Origin: JAJNBA01 sp963842295
GTDB taxonomy: Bacteria; Actinomycetota; UBA4738; HRBIN12
DNA: 64,000 bases
Direction of reading: 5' to 3'
Assembly: GCA_963842295.1 (NCBI GenBank)
Contig: CAWJFY010000006.1
Location: 217,739-281,738, forward strand
Shown in pieces: positions 8,198-15,719 of the stretch; within the stretch, counting starts at the first letter, position 1; every line of letters begins with the position of its first letter. The notes beneath the pieces were generated by a model, which was given only the letters and a program-made list of their open reading frames with translations, was not told the DNA's origin and ran no database searches. Both the position numbers and the translations under genes were made by a program.

Positions 8198-8398
8198 ATG
8201 GTGATGCCAGAACCCTTCACCGAGGCTCGGCTGCTGACCGCGACTGAGGTCGCGGACCTGATGCGCGTGTCCAGGATGACCGTCTACCGATTGATCAAGT
8301 CCGGCGAGATGCCTTCGCTCCGCGTGGGCAAGGGCTACCGCTTCCGAGAGGAAGACGTCCACGACTACCTGAGGGGGCGTTACACGGAGGCCGGCTGA
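8198..8398 (+). CDS. BldC/excisionase-type helix-turn-helix DNA-binding protein
   Basis: A 66-residue protein built from one MerR/excisionase-family winged helix: LLTATEVADLMRVSRMTVYRLIKSG is the helix-turn-helix and LRVGKGYRFREEDVHDYL the wing. Stand-alone members include Xis recombination factors and the developmental regulator BldC. There is no phage or integrase gene nearby, so a BldC-like transcriptional role is more likely than excision. ATG 8198 is preferred because it follows the TACCAT box; an in-frame ATG at 8147 lies upstream of that box. ATG 8204 is also possible. Confidence 0.8.
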   Translation: MVMPEPFTEARLLTATEVADLMRVSRMTVYRLIKSGEMPSLRVGKGYRFREEDVHDYLRGRYTEAG

Positions 8399-8463
8399 CG
8401 CCGGCCAACGAAGGGCGCCCAACACGCGCGCAAGCCGAACCTCCGCGAAGGGCGGGGGGCGCG

Positions 8464-9354
8464 ATGAACGAGCACGACCGGCTCGTCGACAGGGCCGCAC
8501 GCGAAGCGCGGGCCGTCCTGTTCGTCGGCGGGCTCGATTCAGGGAAGAGCTCGATGGCGCGCGCGACGGCGGCGTTCGCGCTCCATGTGGGGAGATCCGT
8601 CGCCTACCTCGATGCCGACGTCTCACAGAAGACGGTCGGGCCGCCGGGCACGGTCGGTCTGAAGCACATCCGCGAGCCCGACGACCTCACGCACGAGCGG
8701 ATGGCCATCGCCGATGCGATCGGGTTCGTGGGGTCGACATCGCCGCAGGACCACCTGCTCCCGCTCGTCGGCGCGCTCGCGCGTCTGCGCGAGCGCGCCC
8801 ACGACGAGGGTGCCGACCTCGTGGTCGTCGACACGGGCGGCGAGGTCTCGGGGATCCGAGGTCAGCTCGTGAAGTACTACAAGGTCGACACCTTGGAGCC
8901 CGACCTGGTGGTCGCGCTCCAGCGCGGGGAGGAGCTCGAGCCGATCGTCGGGGTCGTCGAACGCTTCTTCGGCGTGGAGGTCGTCCGGCTCGGCATCCAC
9001 CCGGCCGTGGTTCCCACGACGGTCGACGAGCGGATGGCGCAGCGCGAGGAGGCTATGCGCAAGTACTTCGACCAGCCGCTGCAGCGCTTCCGCGTCCGCC
9101 CGACCGTGTTCATGCCGACGCTCCCGCCTCTTTTCGACCTCTCGCAGCTCGATCGTCTGCTGGTGGGCCTGTCCGACGGCGAGGGCGGCTTCACCGGCAT
9201 CGGCTACCTCGAACCCGTGTCGGCCAACGGGGGCCTTCGTCTGATCTCGCCGGTCGCAGACCCGCCCAAAGCGCTTAGACTGGGCTCCGTTCGTCTGGAG
9301 GAGAGCTTCCGAGCGAAGCGGGTCGACCTCCGGAACCTCTTCGGAACCGAATGA
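8464..9354 (+). CDS. Clp1/Grc3-like P-loop (polynucleotide 5'-kinase type) protein
   Basis: A 296-residue P-loop protein. The Walker A motif GGLDSGKSS is at residues 22-30, followed by YLDADVSQKTVGPPGTVGL, a stretch typical of the Clp1/Grc3/NOL9 family in which an Asp and Gln follow the first strand. DLVVVDTGGEV provides Walker B. The eukaryotic and archaeal relatives phosphorylate RNA or DNA 5'-hydroxyl ends; the role of bacterial members is not established. The C-terminal third (GGFTGIGYLEPVSANGGLRLISPV) is a beta-rich domain. A GGGCGGGGGG ribosome site precedes the ATG. It lies just upstream of bS22. Confidence 0.72.
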   Translation: MNEHDRLVDRAAREARAVLFVGGLDSGKSSMARATAAFALHVGRSVAYLDADVSQKTVGPPGTVGLKHIREPDDLTHERMAIADAIGFVGSTSPQDHLLPLVGALARLRERAHDEGADLVVVDTGGEVSGIRGQLVKYYKVDTLEPDLVVALQRGEELEPIVGVVERFFGVEVVRLGIHPAVVPTTVDERMAQREEAMRKYFDQPLQRFRVRPTVFMPTLPPLFDLSQLDRLLVGLSDGEGGFTGIGYLEPVSANGGLRLISPVADPPKALRLGSVRLEESFRAKRVDLRNLFGTE

Positions 9355-9367
9355 AAGGCTTGGATCT

Positions 9368-9469
9368 GTGCCGTCCCTCGTGAAGAAGCGCCGGAAGAAG
9401 ATGCGCAAGAAGAAGCACAAGAAGCTGCTCAAGCGCACCCGGCACCAGCGCCTCAAGCTGGGTAAGTAG
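9368..9469 (+). CDS. 30S ribosomal protein bS22 (AURKAIP1/COX24 domain mini-protein)
   Basis: A 33-residue, extremely basic protein starting at GTG 9368 and ending with TAG at 9467. The pattern VKKRRKKMRKKKHKKLLKRT followed by RHQR matches the actinobacterial bS22 mini-protein seen in mycobacterial small subunits and related to the C-terminal domain of mitochondrial AURKAIP1. It is shorter than most gene-calling cut-offs. It lies 13 bases after the Clp1-like gene and is probably co-transcribed with it. Confidence 0.9.
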   Translation: MPSLVKKRRKKMRKKKHKKLLKRTRHQRLKLGK

Positions 9470-9485
9470 CGGCGGGAGTCTCGGC

Positions 9486-10253
9486 GTGCACACGCCGATC
9501 CACGGGAGGGCCGTTCGAACACTTGCGGTCGTGGCACTGCTCCTTTCCGCGTGTGGAGGCGACGCCCCGGAGGGATCGACGGCGGGTTCGAGGGACATCA
9601 CGTTCGAGTCCTCCGACGGCGTCACGCTCGCCGGCCGCCTGTTCGGGCCGAACGAGGGCACCGCGGGCGTCGTGCTCGCGCATATGGCTCCCTCCGATCA
9701 GAGCGGTTGGTACTTCTTCGCGAACCGCTTGGGCCAGCGCGGCTATCGGGTCCTGACGTTCAACTTCCGCGGCTACTGTCCGGGAGGCGACGCGGGCTGC
9801 TCGGAGGGCGAGAAGGACCCCGCACTCATCTGGCAGGACGTGCAGGGGGCCATCGAAACGCTCCGGGGCGAGGGGGCGACGCGGATCGGGCTCGTCGGTG
9901 CCAGCATGGGAGGGACGGCGTCGCTCGTGATCGCGTCGAAAGAGGGGAAGGGCATCGACGTCGTGGTCACGCTCTCGGCACCGACTGCCTTCGAAGGGCT
10001 CGAAGCGGGGAACGAGGTGCTCACCCAGGTGACGGCGGCGAAGCTCTTCATCGCCGGACACGAGGACGTGGGCGCGGTGCAGGCGGTGGACACCTTCTAC
10101 GCGCAGAGCGTGCAACCGAAGCGGCCGGTGATCCTCACGACCGGCGATCACGGGACGGACATCCTCACGGGCAACCAGGCGGGGATCGCGAGTACGGAGA
10201 TGATCGGGTGGCTCGAGCGCTACCTGCCCATCTCCGGGCCGGCCAACGGATGA
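9486..10253 (+). CDS. alpha/beta hydrolase lipoprotein
   Basis: A 255-residue secreted lipoprotein with a short basic N-terminus, a hydrophobic stretch and the lipobox LLSAC (Cys23), so it should be anchored on the outer face of the membrane. The mature part is an alpha/beta hydrolase: the nucleophile Ser140 sits in GASMGG, followed by DVVVTLSAP and a C-terminal GDHG for the catalytic His. HMAPSDQSGW resembles the oxyanion-hole region of dienelactone-hydrolase-like enzymes. Substrate unknown. Its TGA overlaps the start of the SAM hydroxide adenosyltransferase gene. Confidence 0.82.
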   Translation: MHTPIHGRAVRTLAVVALLLSACGGDAPEGSTAGSRDITFESSDGVTLAGRLFGPNEGTAGVVLAHMAPSDQSGWYFFANRLGQRGYRVLTFNFRGYCPGGDAGCSEGEKDPALIWQDVQGAIETLRGEGATRIGLVGASMGGTASLVIASKEGKGIDVVVTLSAPTAFEGLEAGNEVLTQVTAAKLFIAGHEDVGAVQAVDTFYAQSVQPKRPVILTTGDHGTDILTGNQAGIASTEMIGWLERYLPISGPANG

Positions 10254-11044
10254 CGCGTCCGATCGTCTTCCTCTCCGACTACGGGCGCAGCGACTCGTTC
10301 GTCGGGATCTGCCACGGGATCATGGCGAGGATCGCAGCGGACGTGCGGATCGTCGACCTCACGCATTCCGTCCCGCGCCAGGACGTCCTCCGTGGAGCCG
10401 TGGAGCTCGCCCGCGCGATCGCCTACATGCCCGCGGACGCGGTCTACGTCGCGGTCGTGGACCCGGGGGTCGGGTCCGACCGGCGTGCCGTGGCGGCGGC
10501 CGCGGGCTCATCGCTCCTCGTCGGGCCGGACAACGGGCTGCTCTCCCTGGCGTGGGAAGTGCTCGGAGGTGTCGATGCCGCCGTGGAGATCGAGAGCGAG
10601 GCGGTCGTGCTGGCGCCCGTGTCGCGGACGTTCCACGGCCGGGACATCTTCGCCCCGGCGGCCGCCCATCTGGCTGCGGGCATGCTGCTCGAGGATCTCG
10701 GACCCGCCGTGGACGTGGCCACCCTGGAGCGGTTGGACGTGCCGGGTCCGATGGTGGCGGAGGGAGCCGTGGGCGCCCGGGTGACGGGGACGGACGGCTA
10801 CGGGAACGTGCAGCTGAACGCCACCGAGCTCGACCTGGATGCTGCGGGCGTCACCGACGGTCGGGTCCTGGTCGTGAACGGCCGGAGGCTGCCCCGTGCG
10901 GGGACCTTCGCCGAGCTTCCCGAACGAGAGCCCGGGTTGATCGTGGATTCGGACGGACACCTCGCCATCGTGGTGAACCACGGGAACGCGGCGGGGATGC
11001 TCGGTCTGGCCGCCGGCGACGCCGTCGTGGTGGAGGGTCCCTAG
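10250..11044 (+). CDS. SAM hydroxide adenosyltransferase (DUF62 family)
   Basis: This 264-residue enzyme belongs to the DUF62 family, which splits S-adenosylmethionine with hydroxide to give adenosine and methionine; fluorinase and chlorinase are relatives. Typical motifs are IVFLSDYGRSDSFVG at the N-terminus with the substrate-binding Asp, VDLTHSVPRQDV, VYVAVVDPGVGSDRRAVA, LVGPDNGLLS and FHGRDIFAPAAAHLA. The C-terminal beta-barrel begins near VTGTDGYGNVQLN. ATG 10250 overlaps the upstream stop. The halogenase-specific insertion was not recognised. Confidence 0.9.
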   Translation: MTRPIVFLSDYGRSDSFVGICHGIMARIAADVRIVDLTHSVPRQDVLRGAVELARAIAYMPADAVYVAVVDPGVGSDRRAVAAAAGSSLLVGPDNGLLSLAWEVLGGVDAAVEIESEAVVLAPVSRTFHGRDIFAPAAAHLAAGMLLEDLGPAVDVATLERLDVPGPMVAEGAVGARVTGTDGYGNVQLNATELDLDAAGVTDGRVLVVNGRRLPRAGTFAELPEREPGLIVDSDGHLAIVVNHGNAAGMLGLAAGDAVVVEGP

Positions 11045-11187
11045 GGGAGCGGGCTCGGCAGCTCCCCGGGGCTGGTGGGGCCTCGCAGGGGTCCGTGGTC
11101 CTGGCCCGAGAGCTGCAGCTGCCAGATGGTGGCGCCCACGAGCAGTGAGCACAACACGATGAGCACGATCAGGGTGGGGCGTCGCAC
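11041..11187 (-). CDS. small single-span membrane protein, 48 residues
   Basis: This short gene starts with GTG 11187 and ends with TAG at 11043-11041. A basic start (RRP) is followed by one membrane span of about 20 residues (LIVLIVLCSLLVGATIWQL), then a Pro/Gly-rich tail of about 24 residues, so the likely topology is N-in/C-out. A -10-like TAGCCT lies exactly seven bases before the GTG, and the gene is also only 18 bases downstream of the isomerase-like gene. I do not recognise a family. The 3' end forms one arm of a hairpin shared with the convergent gene. Confidence 0.55.
   Translation of the reverse strand: MRRPTLIVLIVLCSLLVGATIWQLQLSGQDHGPLRGPTSPGELPSPLP
11044..11067. terminator. hairpin between convergent genes
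   Basis: GGGGAGC (11044-11050) and GCTCCCC (11061-11067) form a seven-base-pair GC stem with a ten-base loop at the shared 3' end of two convergent genes. There is no T-run, so its use as a terminator is inferred. Confidence 0.4.
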
Positions 11188-11205
11188 GCGGGCGAGGCTA
11201 CCGGC

Positions 11206-12009
11206 TCACCGCGCCGTTCGCCCCGCCGACGCCAGCGCCAGCTCCGTTCGCTCCCTCATCTGCACCATCGTGGTCGCGAGGCGATCCTCGTGACCCAGCG
11301 CGGGTCGCAGATCCACCTCGAGTGACACGGCACCGTCGAATCCCGACACGGCGAGGTCCTCGAGGAACGCGTCGAGGTCGAGCACGCCGTCTCCGGGCGG
11401 CAGGTGGGAGTCCCATCCCTTCCCCGCGTTGTCGGACAGATGCACGTGTCGCAGTCGATCCCCGAAGAGCCGGCGGACCTCGATCAGATCGTGCTTCGCC
11501 ACGGCCGCGTGCGAGGTGTCGAGCACCAGGTGAGGGAGGCCGTCGAGCGCCGCGAGATCCTGGTTCGAATGGAACGTCACGTCCCTGCCGGCCACGCGGA
11601 CCGGGAACATGTTCTCCACCGCCACGGCGACGCCCGTCCGTTCCTCGAGGCTGGGAAGGTCCTCGACGAGCCACCGACGGAACGCCCGCTGCCACCGATA
11701 GGGCGGATGCACGACCACCACCGGGACGTCCGCGTCCGCCGCCACCTCCACGGAGCGATCGATCTTCCCGATCGGATCCGTGCCCCAGACCTTCCTGGTG
11801 AGCAACAGGCACGGCGCGTGCATCGCGCCCACCGCAAGCCCGAACTCCTCGGCGAGCGCTCGGATGCGCACCGGATCCTGGCTCTCGGGATCCTTCGTCA
11901 CCATGACCTCGACGCCGCGATAGCCGCACTCGGCTGCGAGCCGGAAGGTCCAGGGAAGTGGCCGCGCGAAGAAGGCAGCCGATGAGAACAGGACTGGGGG
12001 GGAAGCCAT
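11206..12009 (-). CDS. sugar phosphate isomerase/epimerase-like TIM-barrel protein
   Basis: A 267-residue member of the AP-endonuclease-2/xylose-isomerase-like TIM-barrel family. Motifs in order: GYRGVEVMVT, VGAMHAPCLLL, VVVHPPYRWQ, VAVENMF (metal-binding Glu), LVLDTSHAAVAKHD (Asp and His), HVHLSDN (His) and FDGAVSLEVDLRP (final Glu). These supply the usual divalent-metal ligands of isomerases acting on sugars or inositols; the substrate is not known. The ATG at 12009 follows a TAGCAT box by eight bases. The frame is open far upstream, but that part lies opposite the divergent gene. Confidence 0.82.
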   Translation of the reverse strand: MASPPVLFSSAAFFARPLPWTFRLAAECGYRGVEVMVTKDPESQDPVRIRALAEEFGLAVGAMHAPCLLLTRKVWGTDPIGKIDRSVEVAADADVPVVVVHPPYRWQRAFRRWLVEDLPSLEERTGVAVAVENMFPVRVAGRDVTFHSNQDLAALDGLPHLVLDTSHAAVAKHDLIEVRRLFGDRLRHVHLSDNAGKGWDSHLPPGDGVLDLDAFLEDLAVSGFDGAVSLEVDLRPALGHEDRLATTMVQMRERTELALASAGRTAR

Positions 12010-12017
12010 CGCCTCCG

Positions 12018-12023
12018 ATGCTA
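12018..12023 (-). promoter_or_regulatory. -10 box TAGCAT (minus strand)
   Basis: Read on the minus strand, TAGCAT stands eight bases before the ATG of the isomerase-like gene at 12009, implying an mRNA that starts at or next to the start codon. No strong -35 box. Confidence 0.38.
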
Positions 12024-12062
12024 CCGGCCGAAGCCCTCGTCGGAACGCACGAGGGCGGTGCG

Positions 12063-12068
12063 TATCCT
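12063..12068 (+). promoter_or_regulatory. -10 box TATCCT
   Basis: TATCCT is followed by exactly seven bases and then the ATG at 12076, the spacing expected for a leaderless transcript. It excludes the in-frame codon at 12058, which lies upstream of the box. Confidence 0.42.
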
Positions 12069-12075
12069 GGGGTCC

Positions 12076-12780
12076 ATGTGGGTCTTCCCGCTCACCGCCG
12101 CGGTGGTGGCGTTGGTGTTCGCGGCGTCGCTCGGGCGGCGGTTCGCTCGGAGCCGGCGGATCCACCTGGCCATGTGGTGCGGGGCGCTGCTCATGTACGG
12201 CGTTGCTTCCCTGGCGGTCGCGGCTGGCGCCGCCGGCGACTGGAGCCGGACGCTCTTCGAGGTGTACTGGATCCTGGGCGCGGTGCTCAACGTCCCGCTG
12301 CTCGCCGCCGGTGAGGTGCACCTGCTCGGGCGACACTGGATCCTTGACCTGATCGTGTGGGCCGCCTTGGCGTTCGTGTTCGCGTACACGATCGCGGTGA
12401 CGCGAGGGGCCCCCATCGATCCGGCGGCGCTCCGGGAACAGCTGCCGTCCGGCAAGGAGGTCTTCGGGGATGGCTCGGCCGCTCATCGACTCCCGCAGCT
12501 CATCTCGATCCCCTCGTATCTGATCCTCGTCGGGGGCGCGGCGTGGTCGGCGTGGCGGATGCGCGGCCGGCCCGATCTCCGCGATCGCTTCACGGGGACG
12601 CTGCTCGTGGCGGCGGGCGCGACGATCACGGCCGCCGCGGGCTCGGCGTTCGCCGCGGTGGGGAACCTGCCCGCGTTCTCGCTCGCGTTGCTGGCCGGTG
12701 TCGCCGTGATGTTCCTGGGCTTCCTGAGGGCGACCCGCTCCCGCCCGGCGTCCGAACGCATCGAGCTCCCGGCACACTGA
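12076..12780 (+). CDS. polytopic membrane protein, unknown
   Basis: A 234-residue integral membrane protein with about seven hydrophobic segments. They include an N-terminal span, MWCGALLMYGVASLAVAAG, LEDLIVWAALAFVFAY-like stretches around residue 95, and two C-terminal spans ending in LALLAGVAVMFLGFL. A loop of roughly 35 residues (TRGAPIDPAALREQLPSG) lies between spans four and five. I do not recognise a family or catalytic motif. ATG 12076 was chosen because it follows a -10 box by seven bases. It is divergent from the isomerase-like gene and convergent with the TPR gene. Confidence 0.7.
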   Translation: MWVFPLTAAVVALVFAASLGRRFARSRRIHLAMWCGALLMYGVASLAVAAGAAGDWSRTLFEVYWILGAVLNVPLLAAGEVHLLGRHWILDLIVWAALAFVFAYTIAVTRGAPIDPAALREQLPSGKEVFGDGSAAHRLPQLISIPSYLILVGGAAWSAWRMRGRPDLRDRFTGTLLVAAGATITAAAGSAFAAVGNLPAFSLALLAGVAVMFLGFLRATRSRPASERIELPAH

Positions 12781-12804
12781 GTGCGGCACAACGTCGCTCC
12801 CGGA

Positions 12805-14271
12805 TCACGCCGCAGCGATCAGGTTCCGGAGCGTCTGTCGAGCGATCGGCGCCTGGAGCGGATCGAACGCCGAACCGAGTGAGAGGGACCTGTGGAGCTG
12901 ATCGCGTGCCAGGTCGTCTGCGCCGAGCGCGGCCGAGATCATCCCCGCGTGGTACCAGAGCCTCGGATCCGGTGTTCCGAAACGCAGCGCTTTCTCCGAG
13001 GCGGCACGTGCCTCCTCGAGTCTGCCTGACTTGTAGAGCGCCCACGCGTACGCGTCGTAGCCGTAGATGTCCCTGCGGATACGGAGTTCGCCCCTCGCGA
13101 TCGCAACCGCTCGATCGACATGTACGTCGTGATCGGCGTAGAAGATCGCGAGCTGGCGGTCATAGACCTGGCGGTTGACGCTGGCGATGGTGGCGATCGC
13201 CTCGACGACCGCGTATTGCTCCTCGGCGAGCTGCCGTTCTCCACGGATCGCATACAGGTCGCCGAGGGCTGCCAAGGATTCGGGCTGGGGGACGGCCGCG
13301 ATCGCACGCATGTAGAGGCGGATCGCGTCCTCGGTTCGCCCCTGGGCGGCGCGTGCCTTCGCGAGCATCGCCCGCGCGACGTAGTAGTCGGGGGCGACTC
13401 GCAGCGCATCCTCGTAGTGGGCCGCGGCCTCGTCGTATTCGGCTGCGTCGAATGCCAGCTGCCCCTGGAGGATCGAGTAGAAGGACAGCTCGGCGCCGAA
13501 TGCCCCCGCCTCCCGCGCTTGCGTCTCGGCGATCGCTGCCAGCCGTATCGCCTCCCCGCTGTCTCCCCCCAGGAACGCCATCCGGGAGCGGCGGGCTTGA
13601 ACGGCGCCTGCTCCCGGCACATCCCGAGCGAGCCGAGCAAACGTCGTCGTCGCCTCGTCGTAGCGCCCCAGCTCCATCTGCGCGTCTCCGATCACGGCGA
13701 GCGCGCCGTACTGAGTCTGATCCTGCGCGTAAACACCGGATGCGAGATCCAGGGCACCCGCGAAGTCGTGGGTCGTGTAGCGAACGACGGCGAGCAGCGC
13801 CGCCGCCTCGGGATCGTCTGGATAGATGTCCAGAGCTTTCGTGAGGTCGCCCCGGGCCTGCGCGTACGCGGCGACGTCGCCTGTCAATCGGCCACGGAGC
13901 AACCCGAGGCGGCCGAGGAAGGTGTAGTCGAGTGCGTTCGGCCGGGCACGCACCCGCCTTCCGAACGCGCGGATCAACCGCTCGATCTCTTCGATCTGCG
14001 AACGTCCAGGCGCCTGGCTCAGCCCGGCCGGGCCTCCCGGCGTCTGGATCTCCGCGGCGCGGGTCGCGGGCGCCGGTCGGACATCGGATCCGGACAGCGC
14101 TCGCACGACGTACGTGGCTCCGGCAAGCAGCGTCGCGACGAGGACGAGGACCACTCCACGGCCGATGGAACTTCGGTGCTGGTGGCGCCTGGGAGCCACG
14201 GTGGGGGGTCCGCCTCGTGCCGGGCCCCTCAGGGATGGACCGGGCCGGATCGCGGATCCGCGTCTGCTCAT
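12805..14271 (-). CDS. membrane-anchored TPR-repeat protein
   Basis: A 488-residue protein with a basic, Pro-rich N-terminus, one membrane span (VVLVLVATLLAGATYVV, about residues 41-57) and a long extracellular or periplasmic-side region of tetratricopeptide repeats. Clear repeat units include LLAVVRYTTHDFAGALDLA, GDAQMELGRYDEATTTFARL, FDAAEYDEAAAHYEDALRV, AKARAAQGRTEDAIRLYMRA and YKSGRLEEARAASEKALRF. Such repeats scaffold other proteins. It follows the DUF4331 gene after a strong hairpin and has a GAGGAGAAGGGG ribosome site, so it is probably expressed with DUF4331 at a reduced level. Confidence 0.82.
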   Translation of the reverse strand: MSRRGSAIRPGPSLRGPARGGPPTVAPRRHQHRSSIGRGVVLVLVATLLAGATYVVRALSGSDVRPAPATRAAEIQTPGGPAGLSQAPGRSQIEEIERLIRAFGRRVRARPNALDYTFLGRLGLLRGRLTGDVAAYAQARGDLTKALDIYPDDPEAAALLAVVRYTTHDFAGALDLASGVYAQDQTQYGALAVIGDAQMELGRYDEATTTFARLARDVPGAGAVQARRSRMAFLGGDSGEAIRLAAIAETQAREAGAFGAELSFYSILQGQLAFDAAEYDEAAAHYEDALRVAPDYYVARAMLAKARAAQGRTEDAIRLYMRAIAAVPQPESLAALGDLYAIRGERQLAEEQYAVVEAIATIASVNRQVYDRQLAIFYADHDVHVDRAVAIARGELRIRRDIYGYDAYAWALYKSGRLEEARAASEKALRFGTPDPRLWYHAGMISAALGADDLARDQLHRSLSLGSAFDPLQAPIARQTLRNLIAAA

Positions 14272-14298
14272 CGTGCCGCCCCTTCTCCTCGCGCGGGA

Positions 14299-14329
14299 GG
14301 CCCGCGGAGCGCGAAGCGCTCCGCGGGCC
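14299..14329 (-). terminator. strong GC hairpin (14-bp perfect stem, GAA loop)
   Basis: The arms at 14299-14312 and 14316-14329 are perfect reverse complements around the loop GAA. The hairpin lies between the DUF4331 stop and the TPR gene's ribosome site on the minus strand and has no T-run after it. It may act as a partial terminator or as an mRNA-stabilising element that sets the DUF4331:TPR ratio. Confidence 0.55.
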
Positions 14330-14345
14330 GATCTTCCCGCTGTGT

Positions 14346-15446
14346 TCAGTGAGGCTCCCCGAGGTACGGGAAGCGATGCAGGTAGTCGGTGTGCGCGTCC
14401 ACGCAGTCCGTGCCGATCGCACCGGCGCCGTCGCGTCCCGGGAACGGGAAGCCGCCGGTCACGATGTTGAGCTCGGCGTCGATGACGTCGTCGGCAAGCG
14501 CACGGCCGTTCAGCGGACCCTGAGCCGACGTCGACGTGTCATAGGTGACCACGTCGGGCAGCAGAACTCCGGCGAGCGTGTTCAGCTGTCTGTTGGAGTA
14601 GGCACCCTCGCCGTCGAGCGCGGAGAACGCGGCCAGCACGTTCTTCACGTTGCTGCTGAAGCGCGCCACGTCGTTGGCCGGCTGGCCGTGGTTGAAGGCG
14701 TTCTTGTCCTCACCGCTGTTGAACACCGTGTTGATCGCAGGACGGGCCATCCGGTCGATGCGGTTGGAGACCCCAGAGCCTGTGTCCGTCGTGGCCCAGA
14801 CACCGATGCGGGAGCCGAGCGCCGAGTCCCGGACCTCCAAGACGATGGCGTTCGTATTGAGGGATTCGAAGAAGTCGATCCCCGCTGTGCCACCATCCTG
14901 GTCGCAGAAGCTCCGGCCGTTCGGTGCCCCGAGGACGCTCCCCTGGAACGCCGCGAGATCGAAGAAGAACGGGTCCGAACGGAGCCCGGCGAAGGCTCGC
15001 CCGCCACCTGCGAGTGACGTCGAGGAACCTGTCTTGCCTCTGCCGATCACGTGGCCATCGGCGTCGCCTCGTTTCCGAGAGATCCGATATTTCTGCACAC
15101 CGTCGTCGTTGGCCGGCCCGAAGCGGACGCGGTACACGATGTCCGCGACGGCGTCGCTGTTGCGATCCACCCTGACCTTGTACGCGATGTCGGTCGCGTA
15201 CTCCAACGGCGAGATCGCGCCGGCGGCCGGGTGCGTCGTCACGGCGATGACGGTCTTGGAACGGTTGTTCCCTTCGAAGACGTAGACGTCGTTGATGTCC
15301 CCGTCGTTTCGGCCCGATGGCGACATCGTGCCGGGCGCATCCAGATGGTCCGCCCCCATGGACAGCAGTGGCACCGCGCCCAGAGCGAGCACGAGCGCCG
15401 ACGCCACCACGGAGGGGACGATCCGGGATCGTTTCCTTGAGGCCAT
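14346..15446 (-). CDS. DUF4331 family secreted protein
   Basis: A 366-residue protein with a signal peptide (MASRKRSR then VVASALVLALGAVPLLSMG) leading into SMGADHLDAPG, the characteristic ADHxDAP opening of DUF4331. The rest fits the family: GDINDVYVFEG, the DPFFFDLAAF segment, GIDFFESLNTNAIVLEV, GRIDRMARPAINTVF-like text and a C-terminal FPFPGRDG. Biochemistry is unknown; the protein should be exported. A GGAAGGA ribosome site lies nine bases before the ATG. The gene is the nearest target downstream of the ECF sigma/anti-sigma pair, which probably controls it. Confidence 0.87.
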   Translation of the reverse strand: MASRKRSRIVPSVVASALVLALGAVPLLSMGADHLDAPGTMSPSGRNDGDINDVYVFEGNNRSKTVIAVTTHPAAGAISPLEYATDIAYKVRVDRNSDAVADIVYRVRFGPANDDGVQKYRISRKRGDADGHVIGRGKTGSSTSLAGGGRAFAGLRSDPFFFDLAAFQGSVLGAPNGRSFCDQDGGTAGIDFFESLNTNAIVLEVRDSALGSRIGVWATTDTGSGVSNRIDRMARPAINTVFNSGEDKNAFNHGQPANDVARFSSNVKNVLAAFSALDGEGAYSNRQLNTLAGVLLPDVVTYDTSTSAQGPLNGRALADDVIDAELNIVTGGFPFPGRDGAGAIGTDCVDAHTDYLHRFPYLGEPH

Positions 15447-15719
15447 GCGTTCACGTCCTTCCTTGGATCCGGTCCTGTTGGATAGGAAGCGGCAGCCGGA
15501 ACGGTCACCGCGGGCCGCGGACGGGGCGCTTGATCGGGACCACCACCCCCCTCCCTTTGTTTCGGGGTCTGGCCCATCCGGACGCAGAGGGTTCGCGTTC
15601 CGGACCGCGCCGGATCACCGGTCCTCGATTCCGAAACCTAGACCGGAGCGCCCCGGACGCAGTCGGCTGAGGCGCCCCGAAAAGGGCTCGCGGCACTGAG
15701 GTATTGCGCCCGCGGGAGG

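Noticed and set aside
8198..8398. Excisionase of a mobile element
   Set aside because: There is no integrase, attachment repeat or phage gene within reach, and the domain is equally typical of BldC-like regulators.
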